A stretch of 39,947 nucleotides of DNA from Clostridiales bacterium (GCA_031269465.1 JAISZB010000088.1:1-39947), one strand, 5' to 3'. Shown: positions 1-8,554, numbered from the stretch's first letter. Notes: generated by a model not told the origin, from the letters alone. Translations and numbers: made by a program.

Positions 1-120
1 GGTCGTACTCGACAGGATTCAGTAGGATGCAACAAAAACATTTTTTCCCCAAAAAAATCCCTTTTTTTTTAAATTTAAAACCCCCCACGCCCCAACCCCC
101 CCCCCCCCCCCCCCCACTAC
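1..120. other. Low-complexity window start with 20-C homopolymer
   Basis: Homopolymer blocks of A, T and C lead to an uninterrupted run of 20 C at 96-115, unlike anything else in the window. Directly after it lies half of a palindromic repeat whose other half is missing. This looks like a contig end or sequencing/assembly artefact, although a true low-complexity tract cannot be excluded. No gene is supported here. Confidence 0.5.
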
Positions 121-262
121 CTGTATAATCAAGCTCCAAAAAAGGAACATTTGATGAAAAGCGGTATACAACGAGCGCGAAATGCCGATATCGGCATTTC
201 GCGCATTGAAAGTGGATAATCGAGCTTCAAAATAGGCGCTTTCATTTGAAAATAATCTGTGC
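121..262. repeat. Palindromic repeat, composite copy next to poly-C
   Basis: 121-168 is the right half of a type A copy (TATAATCAAGCTCC, then GATGAAAAGCGGTATA). It is joined to the core and right half of a type B copy. The core at 175-204 is a perfect 30-bp palindrome centred on GATATC. The left half of the type A copy is lost at the homopolymer boundary. Confidence 0.75.
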
Positions 263-370
263 TGATGCGGAGTGAAGTTGTTATGCTTAAAAGCTAATGC
301 GCCTTGCCTAAATTCCGTGGAGCGACATATGCTGAGCATCAAAGCGCCTAGCTTCGCAACCCTGGCTTTT

Positions 371-2422
371 TCACTGCAATATGTCGAGCGCATATTGCCC
401 CAATAATTCAAACCCGGAATTTCCGTCTCCCCTTAGAACGCTGAAACTTTCGTTGACGCTAGATAAGAGGTAGATGTTTCTCAGATCTGCCTCGATGCGG
501 TTTACCTCGCCCTTAAGATTGACCTGAGTTTTTTTTCCGCCGTATTTGGTGGAGAATAGAGTTCTGCCTTCAATGAAATAGAGTTCCCTTTCAGACTTTG
601 AGTAGCCGAACTGATCCGACGCGTTTTCAGATACCAGGGATGTTTCGCCGGAAGGTTTCACATAATGCAGTTCTCCGTTTTGCTTTATGGCATAGATTTC
701 TCTTCCCCCATCGAAAGCTAAGAACCGCTTTATGTTGGTGGTCAGCTCTTTGCTTGAAGCGCTTTCGCTTCCTATAGCAATTTTCTGAAGATTCCCCTCT
801 TTGTCTATGAATACTGCGCTTTTCCCGTCATCCGTAAGTAATAGGCTTGTTGCAAATGCCAGGCTAGGACGCTTCTCCGCCTCGTAATTAGAGTTTATGT
901 AGAAATACCCGCCCGATCCTCCATTAATTAAAGTGTCGGAAAACTTATCAACGCCTAAAACAATAACGCTTATTCCCTCTGGAAATCCGAGATCAACGCC
1001 TGAATGCCTCGTTTGTTGCAGCCCGTAAGGAAGTTCTATGCTAGAAAGGCTGAAATCTAATAGCTTTTGCGGTTGGCCGCCCTTTATCAAGTAGGTTTTG
1101 CCATCTGCGGAAAATACAATCTGGCTTAGATCTGTGTTTAAATAAAGGTTTCCTTCAAGGGAATGCATGTCCAAAATCTTCTGCTCTTTCTCTTTAGTCT
1201 TCAAGTAGAGTGTCAAGGCGTGAGCCGGCTCTTCTCCTGGAATCGGTTCGATTTCCTTCCTTTTGAAGTAGTATGCTGATTCATTTGATAAGAGGCAGAA
1301 GCTTGCATCCTCAAAAAGAATCGGAGATTGCCCGTTAAGCGCTATGTAGGTTGAATCGGATTCTTGAAGGCTTGCGGATTTGCCGTCAGGGGAGAGGCAG
1401 AAGCCGCTTTTCGCCGCGTTGGAGGACAGAAGCCTAGTCTCATCCTTCGCTGTGTCGTAAATATAGGCTGAACCGCTTCCCATATTTGAGTCATAATTTT
1501 TTATATAGATGATTGCGCTTCCTGAATCAGATAGATCGTAAGACACCGCTCCGCTTGTTATCTTGCGGAAACTTTTTGGCGTTATATACCAGAGCATCCC
1601 TCCGCCTGCCTGATCATAGCTAGTCATAAGCGCCACTTTATTTCCTTCCATGTTCTTCTTGAAGCTCCAAGCCTTGCCTTCTACCGTAAATCCCTCTTCT
1701 TTGTTTGCGGAAACGGTTACACTGCTTATTCCAGCAATAAGAGAAATAGACTCGCTTTGAAAGATGTAATGGCCACTATTGTCGTCTGATGACATTTGAG
1801 AAGCGGCTATGAGTATGGCTGCAAGCGCTGATAACGCTAAAAATACGGTAGCTGAGCCGTTTCTTTGGGTTCTGCGCTCCGGCTCTCCGGAATGGTTCAT
1901 TGTACGATGCGTTCGGATGGTTAAGCGGTTATTGGCTTTTCGCAACTCTTTGGAGCGGGGGTTTATTTGCGAGTTGCGGGCAGCATGCCCTGGAGCTGAT
2001 GAAATAGCCTTCTTGCCTCTGGTATTCATTGAAGAGGAAGCTCGAGCCAAGGATCCGTTTGAAATGCATCCGCCTCTTGGGCTTTTCGCTGCGACAGAGT
2101 TTCTCTGCGGATGAGCTTTATCAAACTTAATTATCTCAGGCCCTCGAAGAGGTTTCAGTTTTGCTGAGGAAGCGGTCTTTCCGGCTGGCTTGGCTTTTAT
2201 GCGTGCAGGAGGCGATCCCGTATCGCTCCTGCGCTTTTTCCGACTTACCGGTTGAAGGCGGATTTTGCTTGAAACAGGGCTTTTAGCAACATTCGCCCTT
2301 TTTCTTGAACTTGGGGCAATTGATTCATCTTTTTTTGGCATTGCTGCAGGCAATTTCTTTCCGCAATGAGAGCAGTAAGCGGAACGAGGGCCGCTTCTTG
2401 CGCCGCATGCTGGACACTTCAT
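371..2422 (-). CDS. Zinc-ribbon, single-pass membrane protein with beta-propeller-like ectodomain
   Basis: A 683-residue protein with three visible parts. The N-terminus has a C2C2 zinc ribbon (Cys3, Cys6, Cys17, Cys20). Residues about 25-185 are a Ser/Lys/Arg-rich, low-complexity, probably disordered stretch. One hydrophobic helix lies at about 190-207. The remaining 470 or so residues contain repeated beta-strand-like units ending in patterns such as 'LSPDGKSA', 'FSADGKTY' and 'LTDDGKSAVF', typical of TolB/WD40-type propellers. The ribbon should be cytoplasmic and the propeller outside the cell. The ATG is preceded by AAGGAGG at good spacing. It is transcribed alone. Function unknown; a surface sensor or scaffold is a guess. 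The architecture is clear from the sequence, but no specific family is recognised. Confidence 0.85.
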   Translation of the reverse strand: MKCPACGARSGPRSAYCSHCGKKLPAAMPKKDESIAPSSRKRANVAKSPVSSKIRLQPVSRKKRRSDTGSPPARIKAKPAGKTASSAKLKPLRGPEIIKFDKAHPQRNSVAAKSPRGGCISNGSLARASSSMNTRGKKAISSAPGHAARNSQINPRSKELRKANNRLTIRTHRTMNHSGEPERRTQRNGSATVFLALSALAAILIAASQMSSDDNSGHYIFQSESISLIAGISSVTVSANKEEGFTVEGKAWSFKKNMEGNKVALMTSYDQAGGGMLWYITPKSFRKITSGAVSYDLSDSGSAIIYIKNYDSNMGSGSAYIYDTAKDETRLLSSNAAKSGFCLSPDGKSASLQESDSTYIALNGQSPILFEDASFCLLSNESAYYFKRKEIEPIPGEEPAHALTLYLKTKEKEQKILDMHSLEGNLYLNTDLSQIVFSADGKTYLIKGGQPQKLLDFSLSSIELPYGLQQTRHSGVDLGFPEGISVIVLGVDKFSDTLINGGSGGYFYINSNYEAEKRPSLAFATSLLLTDDGKSAVFIDKEGNLQKIAIGSESASSKELTTNIKRFLAFDGGREIYAIKQNGELHYVKPSGETSLVSENASDQFGYSKSERELYFIEGRTLFSTKYGGKKTQVNLKGEVNRIEADLRNIYLLSSVNESFSVLRGDGNSGFELLGQYALDILQ

Positions 2423-2455
2423 TTTTGCCCTCCTTGCTTAGAGCTAGTCCGCATT

Positions 2456-2516
2456 TATACTGATTTGAATTGAAAGCCACATCTCCGAAATAGATGCATT
2501 TGACTGCAAATCGGTA
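2456..2516. repeat. Palindromic repeat, short deleted copy
   Basis: Only the two ends of a type B copy remain: TATACTGATTTG on the left and TTTGACTGCAAATCGGTAT on the right. It lies just upstream of the zinc-ribbon gene. The rest of 2517-3058 apart from the next repeat is AT-rich with no supported gene. Confidence 0.6.
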
Positions 2517-2693
2517 TGAAAGATGCCTTGAATATAGGATTAACCCTTCGTGTTTTAATAGAACGATTGCGTTTAGAAAGCTTTATGAAAGTATATCATA
2601 TTAGAGAAGTTTTTCAAAGCATCAATTAATTTGCATCAATTTATTTTCACACCATAAAAACATGTCTAAAAATGCGTATTAATTCTATTCTGA

Positions 2694-2815
2694 ATTGCTT
2701 ATGAAAGTTTCGGTTGTGGAGCCTGATAATCCAGCTTGCGCAAAATGCCGATATTGGCATTTCTCATCACTCAAAGGACAATCTAGCTCCAAAATCATTT
2801 GACCGCAAATAATCG
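2694..2815. repeat. Palindromic repeat, diverged type B copy
   Basis: Contains ATGAAAGTTTC, GGAGCCTGATAATCC, the core AAATGCCGATATTGGCATTT, and CTAGCTCCAAAATC. The arms are diverged, suggesting an old copy. Confidence 0.65.
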
Positions 2816-3058
2816 GCAAAATAAGCTCTAAATATTGCATTCATCTGGCCGGGCTATGACGGACTTGAATTATGGAGCAGACGAATGGATGCGAAATCAG
2901 TTCGCACTGTGTTGGAAACATGCCTGCATTCATTGACTCGCCTGTTCTGGTGTTCAGGAACGACACGATTTCTGCCTTTTAATCATTTCTCGGGGGAAAC
3001 TCCGATTTGTATTCCTCAAAGCTATGCTCTATCTTCACGGCCCGCCCCTTGTTCTTCC

Positions 3059-3250
3059 TCAGTTTTTGGCCTGCGGCCAGGCTTCGATTGGCCCTTTCAG
3101 GTTGGTTTTGGTGCGTTTTTGGGTCGCCCATGCTCTGCCGAACTGCTCAGCGTCCTCCACTTTCCCGGCGTGGCATAGAATCTGCGCCTGCTGGGCAGAC
3201 ATGTTCCAGCGTTCTGCCATTTCCTAAGCTTTCACATAGCCCTTCGCCGT
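3059..3250 (-). pseudogene. Remnant of small HTH (excisionase-like) DNA-binding protein
   Basis: The minus strand reads 'KGYVKA*EMAERWNMSAQQ', then 'ILCHAGKVEDAEQFGRAWA'. This matches the pattern of small winged-HTH/excisionase-like proteins common on Firmicute mobile elements, whose usual order is E-x-A-x-x-W-x-(I/M)-(S/T), V-L-C-x-x-G, G-(A/S)-x-x-F-G-R-x-W-x-I-P. A TAG interrupts the frame just before 'EMAERW', and the reading ends early at 3059-3061. An ATG at 3220 would still give 53 residues, but without a clear ribosome site. I call it a decayed gene. It supports the view that 3-8 kb is a mobile-element graveyard. Confidence 0.5.
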
Positions 3251-3521
3251 TCCACCTAGAAAAGTAAATAGCCAGCCGATACAATACCGGGATAATTACA
3301 TTCGCTTAATCTCAATAGGTCGAGCCTTTTGCTGACTTTGACTTTTTAGTAGCTTTCCTGTTGGCGAAAGTTCCTTTTCCTAAATTGCAATATCAAATGC
3401 AATAGATGCCATAGGGATGTTTTTCCTTTCCCCAAGCCTGCGGAAGTAGATGGAGCAGGGGGCGAAGGCATCACGCCGCCTGTTGTGTTTTGAGGATCTC
3501 TCTCAAACATTTCCACCGGAG

Positions 3522-4100
3522 TTATTTAACCCAGTAATTTCCTGGGAAGGTTGCTGTTCCCGTCCGCGCTTCTTCCTTTTCCACGAAGAGGCGAAGAAGC
3601 CCGCTGTAGCGCTCGTTTATCCCCTTCTCGAAGCTGGAGTGGGGATGGCGGAAATAGACGGCGCGCTCCACAGCATCCCCCGACGCCTCGCCGATGCTTC
3701 CGGCGATCTCCCCCGCAGCCGCGTCCATAGCGCCGATGTTGCGCCCGACGGGTTCTACGGCAATCTGGCTGCGCGCCGTTTTCTCGAATATCGCAGTAAC
3801 TGCGGCCTTGTGCGATTTCTTCCCTACGACGACCCGATATCCCAATGGCCGATCTCCTCGCTGGACTCTGCGGCCTCCGGGCGCCCTCCCATGCCGTCCC
3901 CAGCATTCTCTCGCTTTGGAGAGCTTTCCCGCTCTTGGGCTTGCGCCAGATCAATGCACTTAGTCGGCATAAGCCACAAATCCATGCAGTTGCAGGGTGC
4001 CTTGGCGCAAAGGGCGGGCCTCCCCTCCTCCGGCTTTTCTCCGGCATATTCGATGAAGTCCGAGCATCCGCCTCGCGCTTTATCTCGTGGCTCTTAATCA
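3522..4100 (-). pseudogene. IS30-type transposase remnant
   Basis: The minus-strand frame ending at 3522 reads 'YRVVVGKKSHKAAVTAIFEK' and, further on, 'VYFRHPHSSFEKGINERYSG' and 'LLRLFVEKEE'. These match the IS30-family DDE domain (W-E-G-D-x-V-x-G-K near the start, then Y-F-x-H-P-x-S-S-W-E-K-G-x-x-E-x-x-N-G at the end). The central T-D-N-G-x-E-F block is missing, so an internal deletion has removed a catalytic Asp. Upstream sequence to about 4100 continues in other frames, as expected for frameshift decay. The region is GC-rich, which creates long spurious frames on both strands. No flanking inverted repeats were identified with confidence. Confidence 0.6.
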
Positions 4101-4240
4101 ATCACCCGATCAATAAATCTGGATGAGGATATGAAATATGCGGCTAAGGGATTATGAGGAGAAAGAAATAATATGCATAGCTTTTCAGACTGCTGAATAT
4201 TATTTTCGTTAATATAAATAAAGCGCGTAGCATGCGTAGA

Positions 4241-4268
4241 TTGACATTGCCAAAATCCTGCATAATGT
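4241..4268 (+). promoter_or_regulatory. Candidate sigma-A promoter with interleaved inverted repeats
   Basis: TTGACA at 4241-4246 and TAATGT at 4263-4268, 16 bases apart, lie about 50 bases before the small membrane-protein gene. TTGACATT pairs with AATGTCAA, and GCCAAAA with TTTTGGC just downstream. The two pairs are interleaved rather than nested, which would suit an operator better than a simple hairpin. Confidence 0.4.
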
Positions 4269-4317
4269 CAATTTTGGCTTGCTGAAAAGCCTTATGGGCA
4301 AAAAAAGGGGTGAAGTG

Positions 4318-4620
4318 ATGAAAATCTTAAAAAACGCGGTGATTATCGCCGCATTGGTGTTAATCACCATTCAGGTTGCTCTTTTTCTGCTTGGCTACAG
4401 AATGACAATTGATTCTGTCAATCGCTTGGATTGGGAAGCTGTGGGCGCAATTGGGACATGTTTGACTGCCCTTGCCATAGCCTTTGTAGGCTTGTCCTAT
4501 AATAAGAGGCTGCACAGCATTGAAAAATCCAATGCAAGAGTCATAAAGGAATTGACAAGATTTACAGAAAGCCATAAAGACTTTTCTTATGAAGATATGA
4601 AAAATGAAAAGAGAGCATAG
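4318..4620 (+). CDS. Small two-TM membrane protein
   Basis: A protein of 100 residues. It has an N-terminal hydrophobic helix (from 'NAVIIAALVLITIQVALFLL'), a short loop, a second hydrophobic helix ('VGAIGTCLTALAIAFVGLSY') and a charged helical tail of about 35 residues. The chosen ATG has GGGGTGA a few bases upstream; a frame start at 4279 would lack this. A candidate promoter is at 4241-4268. The stop codon is 18 bases before a palindromic repeat. It sits in the decayed mobile-element zone, and similar short proteins occur on phages and integrative elements, but I do not recognise a family. It appears intact. Function unknown. Confidence 0.6.
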   Translation: MKILKNAVIIAALVLITIQVALFLLGYRMTIDSVNRLDWEAVGAIGTCLTALAIAFVGLSYNKRLHSIEKSNARVIKELTRFTESHKDFSYEDMKNEKRA

Positions 4621-4637
4621 TTGAAGCCCCACGCGGC

Positions 4638-4774
4638 TATACCGCTTTTCATCAAATGTTCCTTTTTTGGAGCATGATCATCCAATGAGCGGTGCCAAAT
4701 GCCAATGTCGGCATTTCGCACCGCTCATTGGATGATCATGCTCCAAAAAAAGCGGTTTTCTATGAAAATCAGTA
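4638..4774. repeat. Palindromic repeat, type A, with near-perfect 76-bp inner palindrome
   Basis: It starts TATACCGCTTTTCATC and ends ATGAAAATCAGTA. The inner part, 4669-4744, pairs from GGAGCATGATCATCCAATGA on the left to its exact complement on the right, with only a few mismatches at the centre. GGAGCATGATCA/TGATCATGCTCC replaces the usual GGAGCTTGATTA/TAATCAAGCTCC with both arms changed together. Confidence 0.85.
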
Positions 4775-4868
4775 AAGGCAGGACTATAAGAATCGTCGCA
4801 GTGATTAAATTAGTCGGAACTGTTCCGACAACTCTATTTGGATTAATTACCAGTCAAAAGAGCATTAA

Positions 4869-5048
4869 ATTCTTGCAGAAAAGTTCAAAATCGAAGAGAA
4901 TATATGTTACGACCCACTGATTGAAGTTATCTTCATAATGTCCAGCAATTCAGCAATGCGCAAAGGTGTTGCTTGTCATCAACGCCAGCAACTTGGAAAA
5001 CAACAGATCGAGAATGTGAGCGCAAGGATTAAAGCTTATGTTAAATGA
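4869..5048 (+). pseudogene. Possible decayed coding fragment
   Basis: An open stretch of 59 codons reads 'ILAEKFKIEENICYDPLIEV', then 'IFIMSSNSAMRKG' and 'QQIENVSARIKAYVK', ending in TGA. The composition looks coding-like. There is no convincing start codon or ribosome site, and a stop directly precedes it. The 'YDPLIEVI' stretch loosely recalls phage small-terminase proteins, but that is weak. The gap around it (4775-6108) otherwise holds only the repeat at 5173-5265 and a 60-codon minus-strand open stretch at 5539-5718 ('AWEAKHKLAKQKLLKFMD') without a usable start. Confidence 0.25.
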
Positions 5049-5172
5049 CAGAGAAGCACCATGGTTGGATTTATCATTCTCGGCGAGAACATTGATTTTC
5101 AAAGTGCCTGGCGTTTCGGCATTGCTCCAGCTATGCAGCCTATGCCCTAGGATGCCGAACTTAATTTCTAGA

Positions 5173-5265
5173 TATGCTGATGCCCGGTGGAAAGTTCCGA
5201 TTTTGGAGCCGGATTATGCAATAATCCGGCTCCAAAATCGAGGCATTTGACCGCGCATCAGCATA
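5173..5265. repeat. Palindromic repeat, short form with perfect 20-bp stem
   Basis: The outer ends are TATGCTGATGC and GCATCAGCATA. The inner arms, 5198-5217 and 5221-5240 (CGATTTTGGAGCCGGATTAT and its complement), pair perfectly around a 3-base loop. GAGCCGGATTAT/ATAATCCGGCTC is another paired variant of the family stem. The central ATGCC core is absent. Confidence 0.85.
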
Positions 5266-6108
5266 ATGGCTTCCTCAGTTGATGAGTTTCGCTCTGCAGG
5301 AACGACTGCTGAGGCCTGTTTAGCGTGGAGGGGTGGGAGAAGAAGCCTTCTAAAAGGCAATGAACCTACCTTTTAAGGCTCAGTCTATGAGAGGCGCAAT
5401 ATAAATAATTCGAGGATCCCAATAAGAAGCGTAGCATAAATAATACATGTCTCTTCGTCATATCACTTATTTGCTCTTGTTTTCTGTAATAGCTAAGAAC
5501 TCAGTCAGCGTGATACGAAATTCATGTCTATGCAGAAATCATTGGTCGATTTTGCAACGTTTGATGCACTTCCGGGCATTTTTTTTGGTGGCAAAAAACT
5601 TATACTCTCTTCCCAATGTATCCATAAATTTTAAGAGCTTTTGTTTTGCCAATTTATGCTTAGCCTCCCATGCATGCATGATGTCATTAATATTCCGCAA
5701 GCGGGGTTGTGAAATCCTTTAAGATTTCACTTAATTGAACATCTCTATAAAATTAGCAATAAAGTCAAAATTCGCATGAAAGCGTTGCTGGCGATTGTTT
5801 ATATGGAAAGCAGTATAGTTAAGCCTTAAACAACGGTAATCAGCAAATCCAGACGTTAAATTTCGGTATTCAAACGCTGTATTCGACTGATTCATTCTTG
5901 GCGGTAAAGCGCAGAGTCATAGGGGGTTAGTGCGAAAGCGCCAGCAAGGTTTGATAAAATCAACTTTGAAGCGTTGATATCCTTAATTTCAGAAGTTAAA
6001 CTCAATAATCTGCCTGCTGAATTTACTGTTTTCATCATTAGCAGCGGCATAGGGGTACATGCGCAAATCGGCGCATCTAGTTGGTTAATCCAGAAAGGGA
6101 ATCTTATA

Positions 6109-6723
6109 ATGAATGGAAGGTATAAATCAGAAGAACTGATGAGTTTGGAAGAGTTTGAAGCCTTTATAAAGCTTACGGAGAATGAGGACAAAAGATTCGA
6201 ACTTATTGATGGAAATGTTTATGCGATGTCCAGTCCTTCCAGTACGCATGCTGATATTGTCGGTTATCTTCACGGGACTATATTCAACTTTCTTAAGGGA
6301 AAACCTTGCAAAGCTTATATGAATTTAGATGTACGCCTCAAATTGAACGACAGCATTGATAATAATAAGAGAAATGCTAATGCTAATGATAAAGATAATG
6401 ATGTGAATGTATTCATTCCAGATCTTTTTGTTAATTGCAATCCTAATAGGATTAAAACTAATTATTGTTTAGGCGCCCCTGAGTTTATTGTAGAAGTTGT
6501 TTCACCATCCACGATGAATCGAGATTACTATTTGAAATATTACCAATATCTTATGAATGGAGTTCAAGAATACTGGGTAATAAACCATACTAAAAATCGA
6601 ATAACTGTACATACTCCAGAGTTTATAAAAGAATATACGTTTAATGATAAAGTTCCAATCAAGATATTTAATGGGGAGTTAGTTATTGACTTTGGAGATT
6701 TATCAGAGACTCTTAAGAATTAA
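6109..6723 (+). CDS. Uma2-family putative restriction-like endonuclease
   Basis: A protein of 204 residues. It shows the Uma2/DUF820 order: 'FELIDGNVYAMSSPSSTHAD' with a conserved Glu, 'FIPDL' with the metal-binding Asp, 'PEFIVEVVSPSTMNRDYYLK' with Glu and Lys of a PD-(D/E)xK-like site, and 'VQEYWVIN'. The length is normal for the family. A low-complexity Asn/Asp insert ('NNKRNANANDKDNDVNV') lies before the PDL motif. The ATG follows AGAAAGGGA at good spacing. Codon use is far more A/T-rich than in neighbouring housekeeping genes, and it sits among decayed mobile genes, so acquisition by transfer is likely. The biological role of Uma2 proteins is poorly known. Confidence 0.8.
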   Translation: MNGRYKSEELMSLEEFEAFIKLTENEDKRFELIDGNVYAMSSPSSTHADIVGYLHGTIFNFLKGKPCKAYMNLDVRLKLNDSIDNNKRNANANDKDNDVNVFIPDLFVNCNPNRIKTNYCLGAPEFIVEVVSPSTMNRDYYLKYYQYLMNGVQEYWVINHTKNRITVHTPEFIKEYTFNDKVPIKIFNGELVIDFGDLSETLKN

Positions 6724-6779
6724 TTATACTTATTTAGATATGTCAATGGCTGATTTTATTAGTTGCTGAGGTTGCTTTC

Positions 6780-7316
6780 TATGACGTTGAGCTTCACTCT
6801 CTGTCGATGCTTATCGCCATGCAAGGTTGCGGGAATTCTCTTGAACCCGTTGAACTCACTGTATGGGAGTCCAACTCGGATCCGGATGAGTTCATCAGGC
6901 ATGCGTGAGAAAGGTTCACAAAGGCTCACCCGAACATTACAATAAAGCACTTAAATGTGGATTTGGTGGATGCGTCTGAGCAAATAGCGCTTTACGGGCC
7001 TGGCGGGGTTGGTCCGGATCTCTTCGCCGCTCCGCATGATAAGTTGGGAGAGCTGGTTTCAAAGGGGCTTGTCTTTCCTTTGAGCGCGACCTTTCGTCGC
7101 TTGAGCCCTCGGTGCTCTCCGCTTGCATTTCCGCCGCGACATATGACGGGAAGCTCTATGCCTACCTGGTGGCTTCAGAGACCTATGCCTTGTTCTATAA
7201 CAAGGATCTCTGCCCCAACCCGCCCAAGACCTGGGATGAACTTGCCTCTTTCGACGCTGGCTTCAACGGATCCGACAAGTATGGGTTTGTCATGGATCTC
7301 ACTTCAGGCTACTAGC
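6780..7316 (+). pseudogene. ABC transporter sugar-binding lipoprotein (MalE-like), decayed
   Basis: Fragments in two frames match an extracellular solute-binding protein of the maltose/maltodextrin type. The first is a lipobox-like 'MLIAMQGCG'. Then come 'VELTVWESNSDPDEFIRHA', a TGA stop at about 6906, 'ERFTKAHPNITIKHLNVDLV' and 'GPDLFAAPHDKLGELVSKGL'. After a frameshift near 7085-7110 it resumes 'ATYDGKLYAYLVASETYALF', 'YNKDLCPNPPKTWDELASFD' and 'YGFVMDLTSGY', ending in TAG. Only about the first 170 residues of a roughly 400-residue protein remain, with no start codon in the signal-peptide frame. No permease or ATPase gene is nearby. The identification is firm and the gene is dead. Confidence 0.75.
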
Positions 7317-7319
7317 AAA

Positions 7320-7640
7320 GAGCATTATAAGGGATAATCTGCAGAAATTCGCGCAAATACTGTTTATCCTTATGTACCGCTATAACGAACTGATGCTTGA
7401 CGTGCGTGAATTTCTCCGCGAGTGTATAGCCGACCTCAAACGCATCCTGCGGAGTGATTTCGTCGGGATTAAACTCTGGCTTAAATGAAACGCGATAATG
7501 TCGCACTCGCTTCCGCTACGCCCTGTTTGGTTTTCGAAAAGCTGCTTCGCGAGTGAAAATTCATTTGCCGCATTAAAATAACCGCAACCGTTAGACTTCA
7601 CGAACTCGCAGCCATTGCTCTTTTCTGGGTTGTCGGGCAG
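7320..7640 (-). pseudogene. Relaxase/mobilization nuclease N-terminal remnant
   Basis: The minus strand reads 'GYFNAANEFSLAKQLFENQT' and 'CDIIAFHLSQS', then shifts frame near 7480 to 'SFKPEFNPDEITPQDAFEVG', 'YTLAEKFTHVKHQFVIAVHK' and 'DKQYL'. This is the N-terminal order of MobA/VirD2-type relaxases (I-x-A-x-H-x-x-Q-S-F-K-P-x-E, then K-x-x-H-x-F-V-x-x-x-H-x-D-K). The H-x-H-x-H motif expected next is replaced by unrelated sequence, so the enzyme is truncated as well as frameshifted. It is a remnant of a mobilizable or conjugative element. Confidence 0.65.
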
Positions 7641-7792
7641 CCGATTGAATCCGCCAGCGTCGCGGCTACGGAACGTTCCTTTAAATTGTGAATCGATTTA
7701 ATCCAAAATCAGCGCAAGAGATTTTGAGCCATGCCGGCGGTACAACCCCCCGGCGGCATTCAAGGCGGGAGTCTCACGCGCCAACTCCGATG

Positions 7793-7835
7793 AAAAAGGG
7801 AATGCCCTCAAAAAAATTGAAGGGCATTCCCTTTT
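7793..7835 (-). terminator. Rho-independent terminator of greA
   Basis: AAAAGGGAATGCCCT and its complement form a 15-bp stem around a 13-base loop. Read on the minus strand, the stem ends in a T-run, placed about 35 bases after the greA stop. It can also fold on the plus strand, so it may act in both directions. Confidence 0.8.
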
Positions 7836-7871
7836 CATATAAGCGGAGCCTTCGCCGCCCGCCTGCGGCAG

Positions 7872-8360
7872 CTACCTTTGGTTTTCCGGTATTTGAATGC
7901 TTATTACTTTGTACCGGATAACCCCGTCGGGCGCCTCAACCTCTACGTCGTCCCCTATGCTTCTTTGCAACAGAGCCTGGCCTAGGGGCGATTCGTTTGA
8001 GATTTTGCCCATAAACGGATTTGATTCAACCGTGCCGCCAATGTAAAACTCCATCTCGTCGCCGAATTCATCCAGGACTTTGACGGTGCTTCCAATGCTC
8101 ACTATGTCCTTGTCCAAGTTGTCTTGATCTATAACTTGGGTTTCACGAAGCGTCTTTTCTATTATCGCAATTCTAGCTTCAATCTCCGCCTGCTCTTCCT
8201 TAGCGGCGTCGTATTCGGCGTTTTCTGAAAGATCGCCCTGTCCGCGGGCTTCCTTGATTTTCTCAGCTACTTCTTTGCGTTTGACAGTCCTAAGGAGCTG
8301 AAGCTCTTCTTCAAGATCTTTGAGGCCTGCTCGTGATATAACCGATAGTTTTTCTGACAT
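7872..8360 (-). CDS. greA: Transcription elongation factor GreA
   Basis: A protein of 162 residues, close to the usual 158. GreA binds the RNA polymerase secondary channel and stimulates cleavage of backtracked transcripts. The N-terminal coiled coil carries the signature 'EARGQGDLSENAEYDAAKEE' at about residues 36-55, with the acidic tip residues. The C-terminal FKBP-like domain includes 'SNPFMGKISNESPLGQALLQ'. An earlier in-frame ATG at 8366 touches AAGGTGG directly; the ATG at 8360 has the same site at 6 bases and is preferred. It is monocistronic, with a terminator at 7793-7835. The lysS gene that often follows greA is absent here. Confidence 0.95.
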   Translation of the reverse strand: MSEKLSVISRAGLKDLEEELQLLRTVKRKEVAEKIKEARGQGDLSENAEYDAAKEEQAEIEARIAIIEKTLRETQVIDQDNLDKDIVSIGSTVKVLDEFGDEMEFYIGGTVESNPFMGKISNESPLGQALLQRSIGDDVEVEAPDGVIRYKVISIQIPENQR

Positions 8361-8554
8361 TGCCATCCACCTTCTAAAGCTTTATCGGCGCCACTTGCAC
8401 TCCGCATAGCGGCCTGGCACCCCAATCATATATTATAGAGCCGCAACCGTTGAAAGTCAAAATTTATTTTGTCCCGAGATTTCCCGGCTTATTCCCGCTT
8501 TGCCCCTCTAAAGCCAGACGAGTAAACAAGGGGGCGTTAAAGCGCCGCAATAGC

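Noticed and set aside
121..262. Repeat right arm TATAATCAAGCTCC as a promoter -10 box
   Set aside because: TATAAT is present in many copies, but no TTGACA-like box lies 16-18 bases upstream consistently, and the word is part of the stem.
2885..3267. Plus-strand frames rich in Pro, Cys and Phe
   Set aside because: They are antisense to the HTH remnant and have no ribosome site.
3450..4126. Long plus-strand open frames over the IS30-type remnant
   Set aside because: They are antisense to recognisable transposase sequence, GC-driven, and have no ribosome site or family resemblance.
4699..4920. 73-codon plus-strand frame starting inside a repeat
   Set aside because: Its first third is repeat sequence and the rest has no family resemblance or ribosome site.
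5447..5722. 91-codon plus-strand frame
   Set aside because: Cys/Phe-rich composition without a ribosome site; the opposite strand looks slightly more protein-like but also lacks a start.
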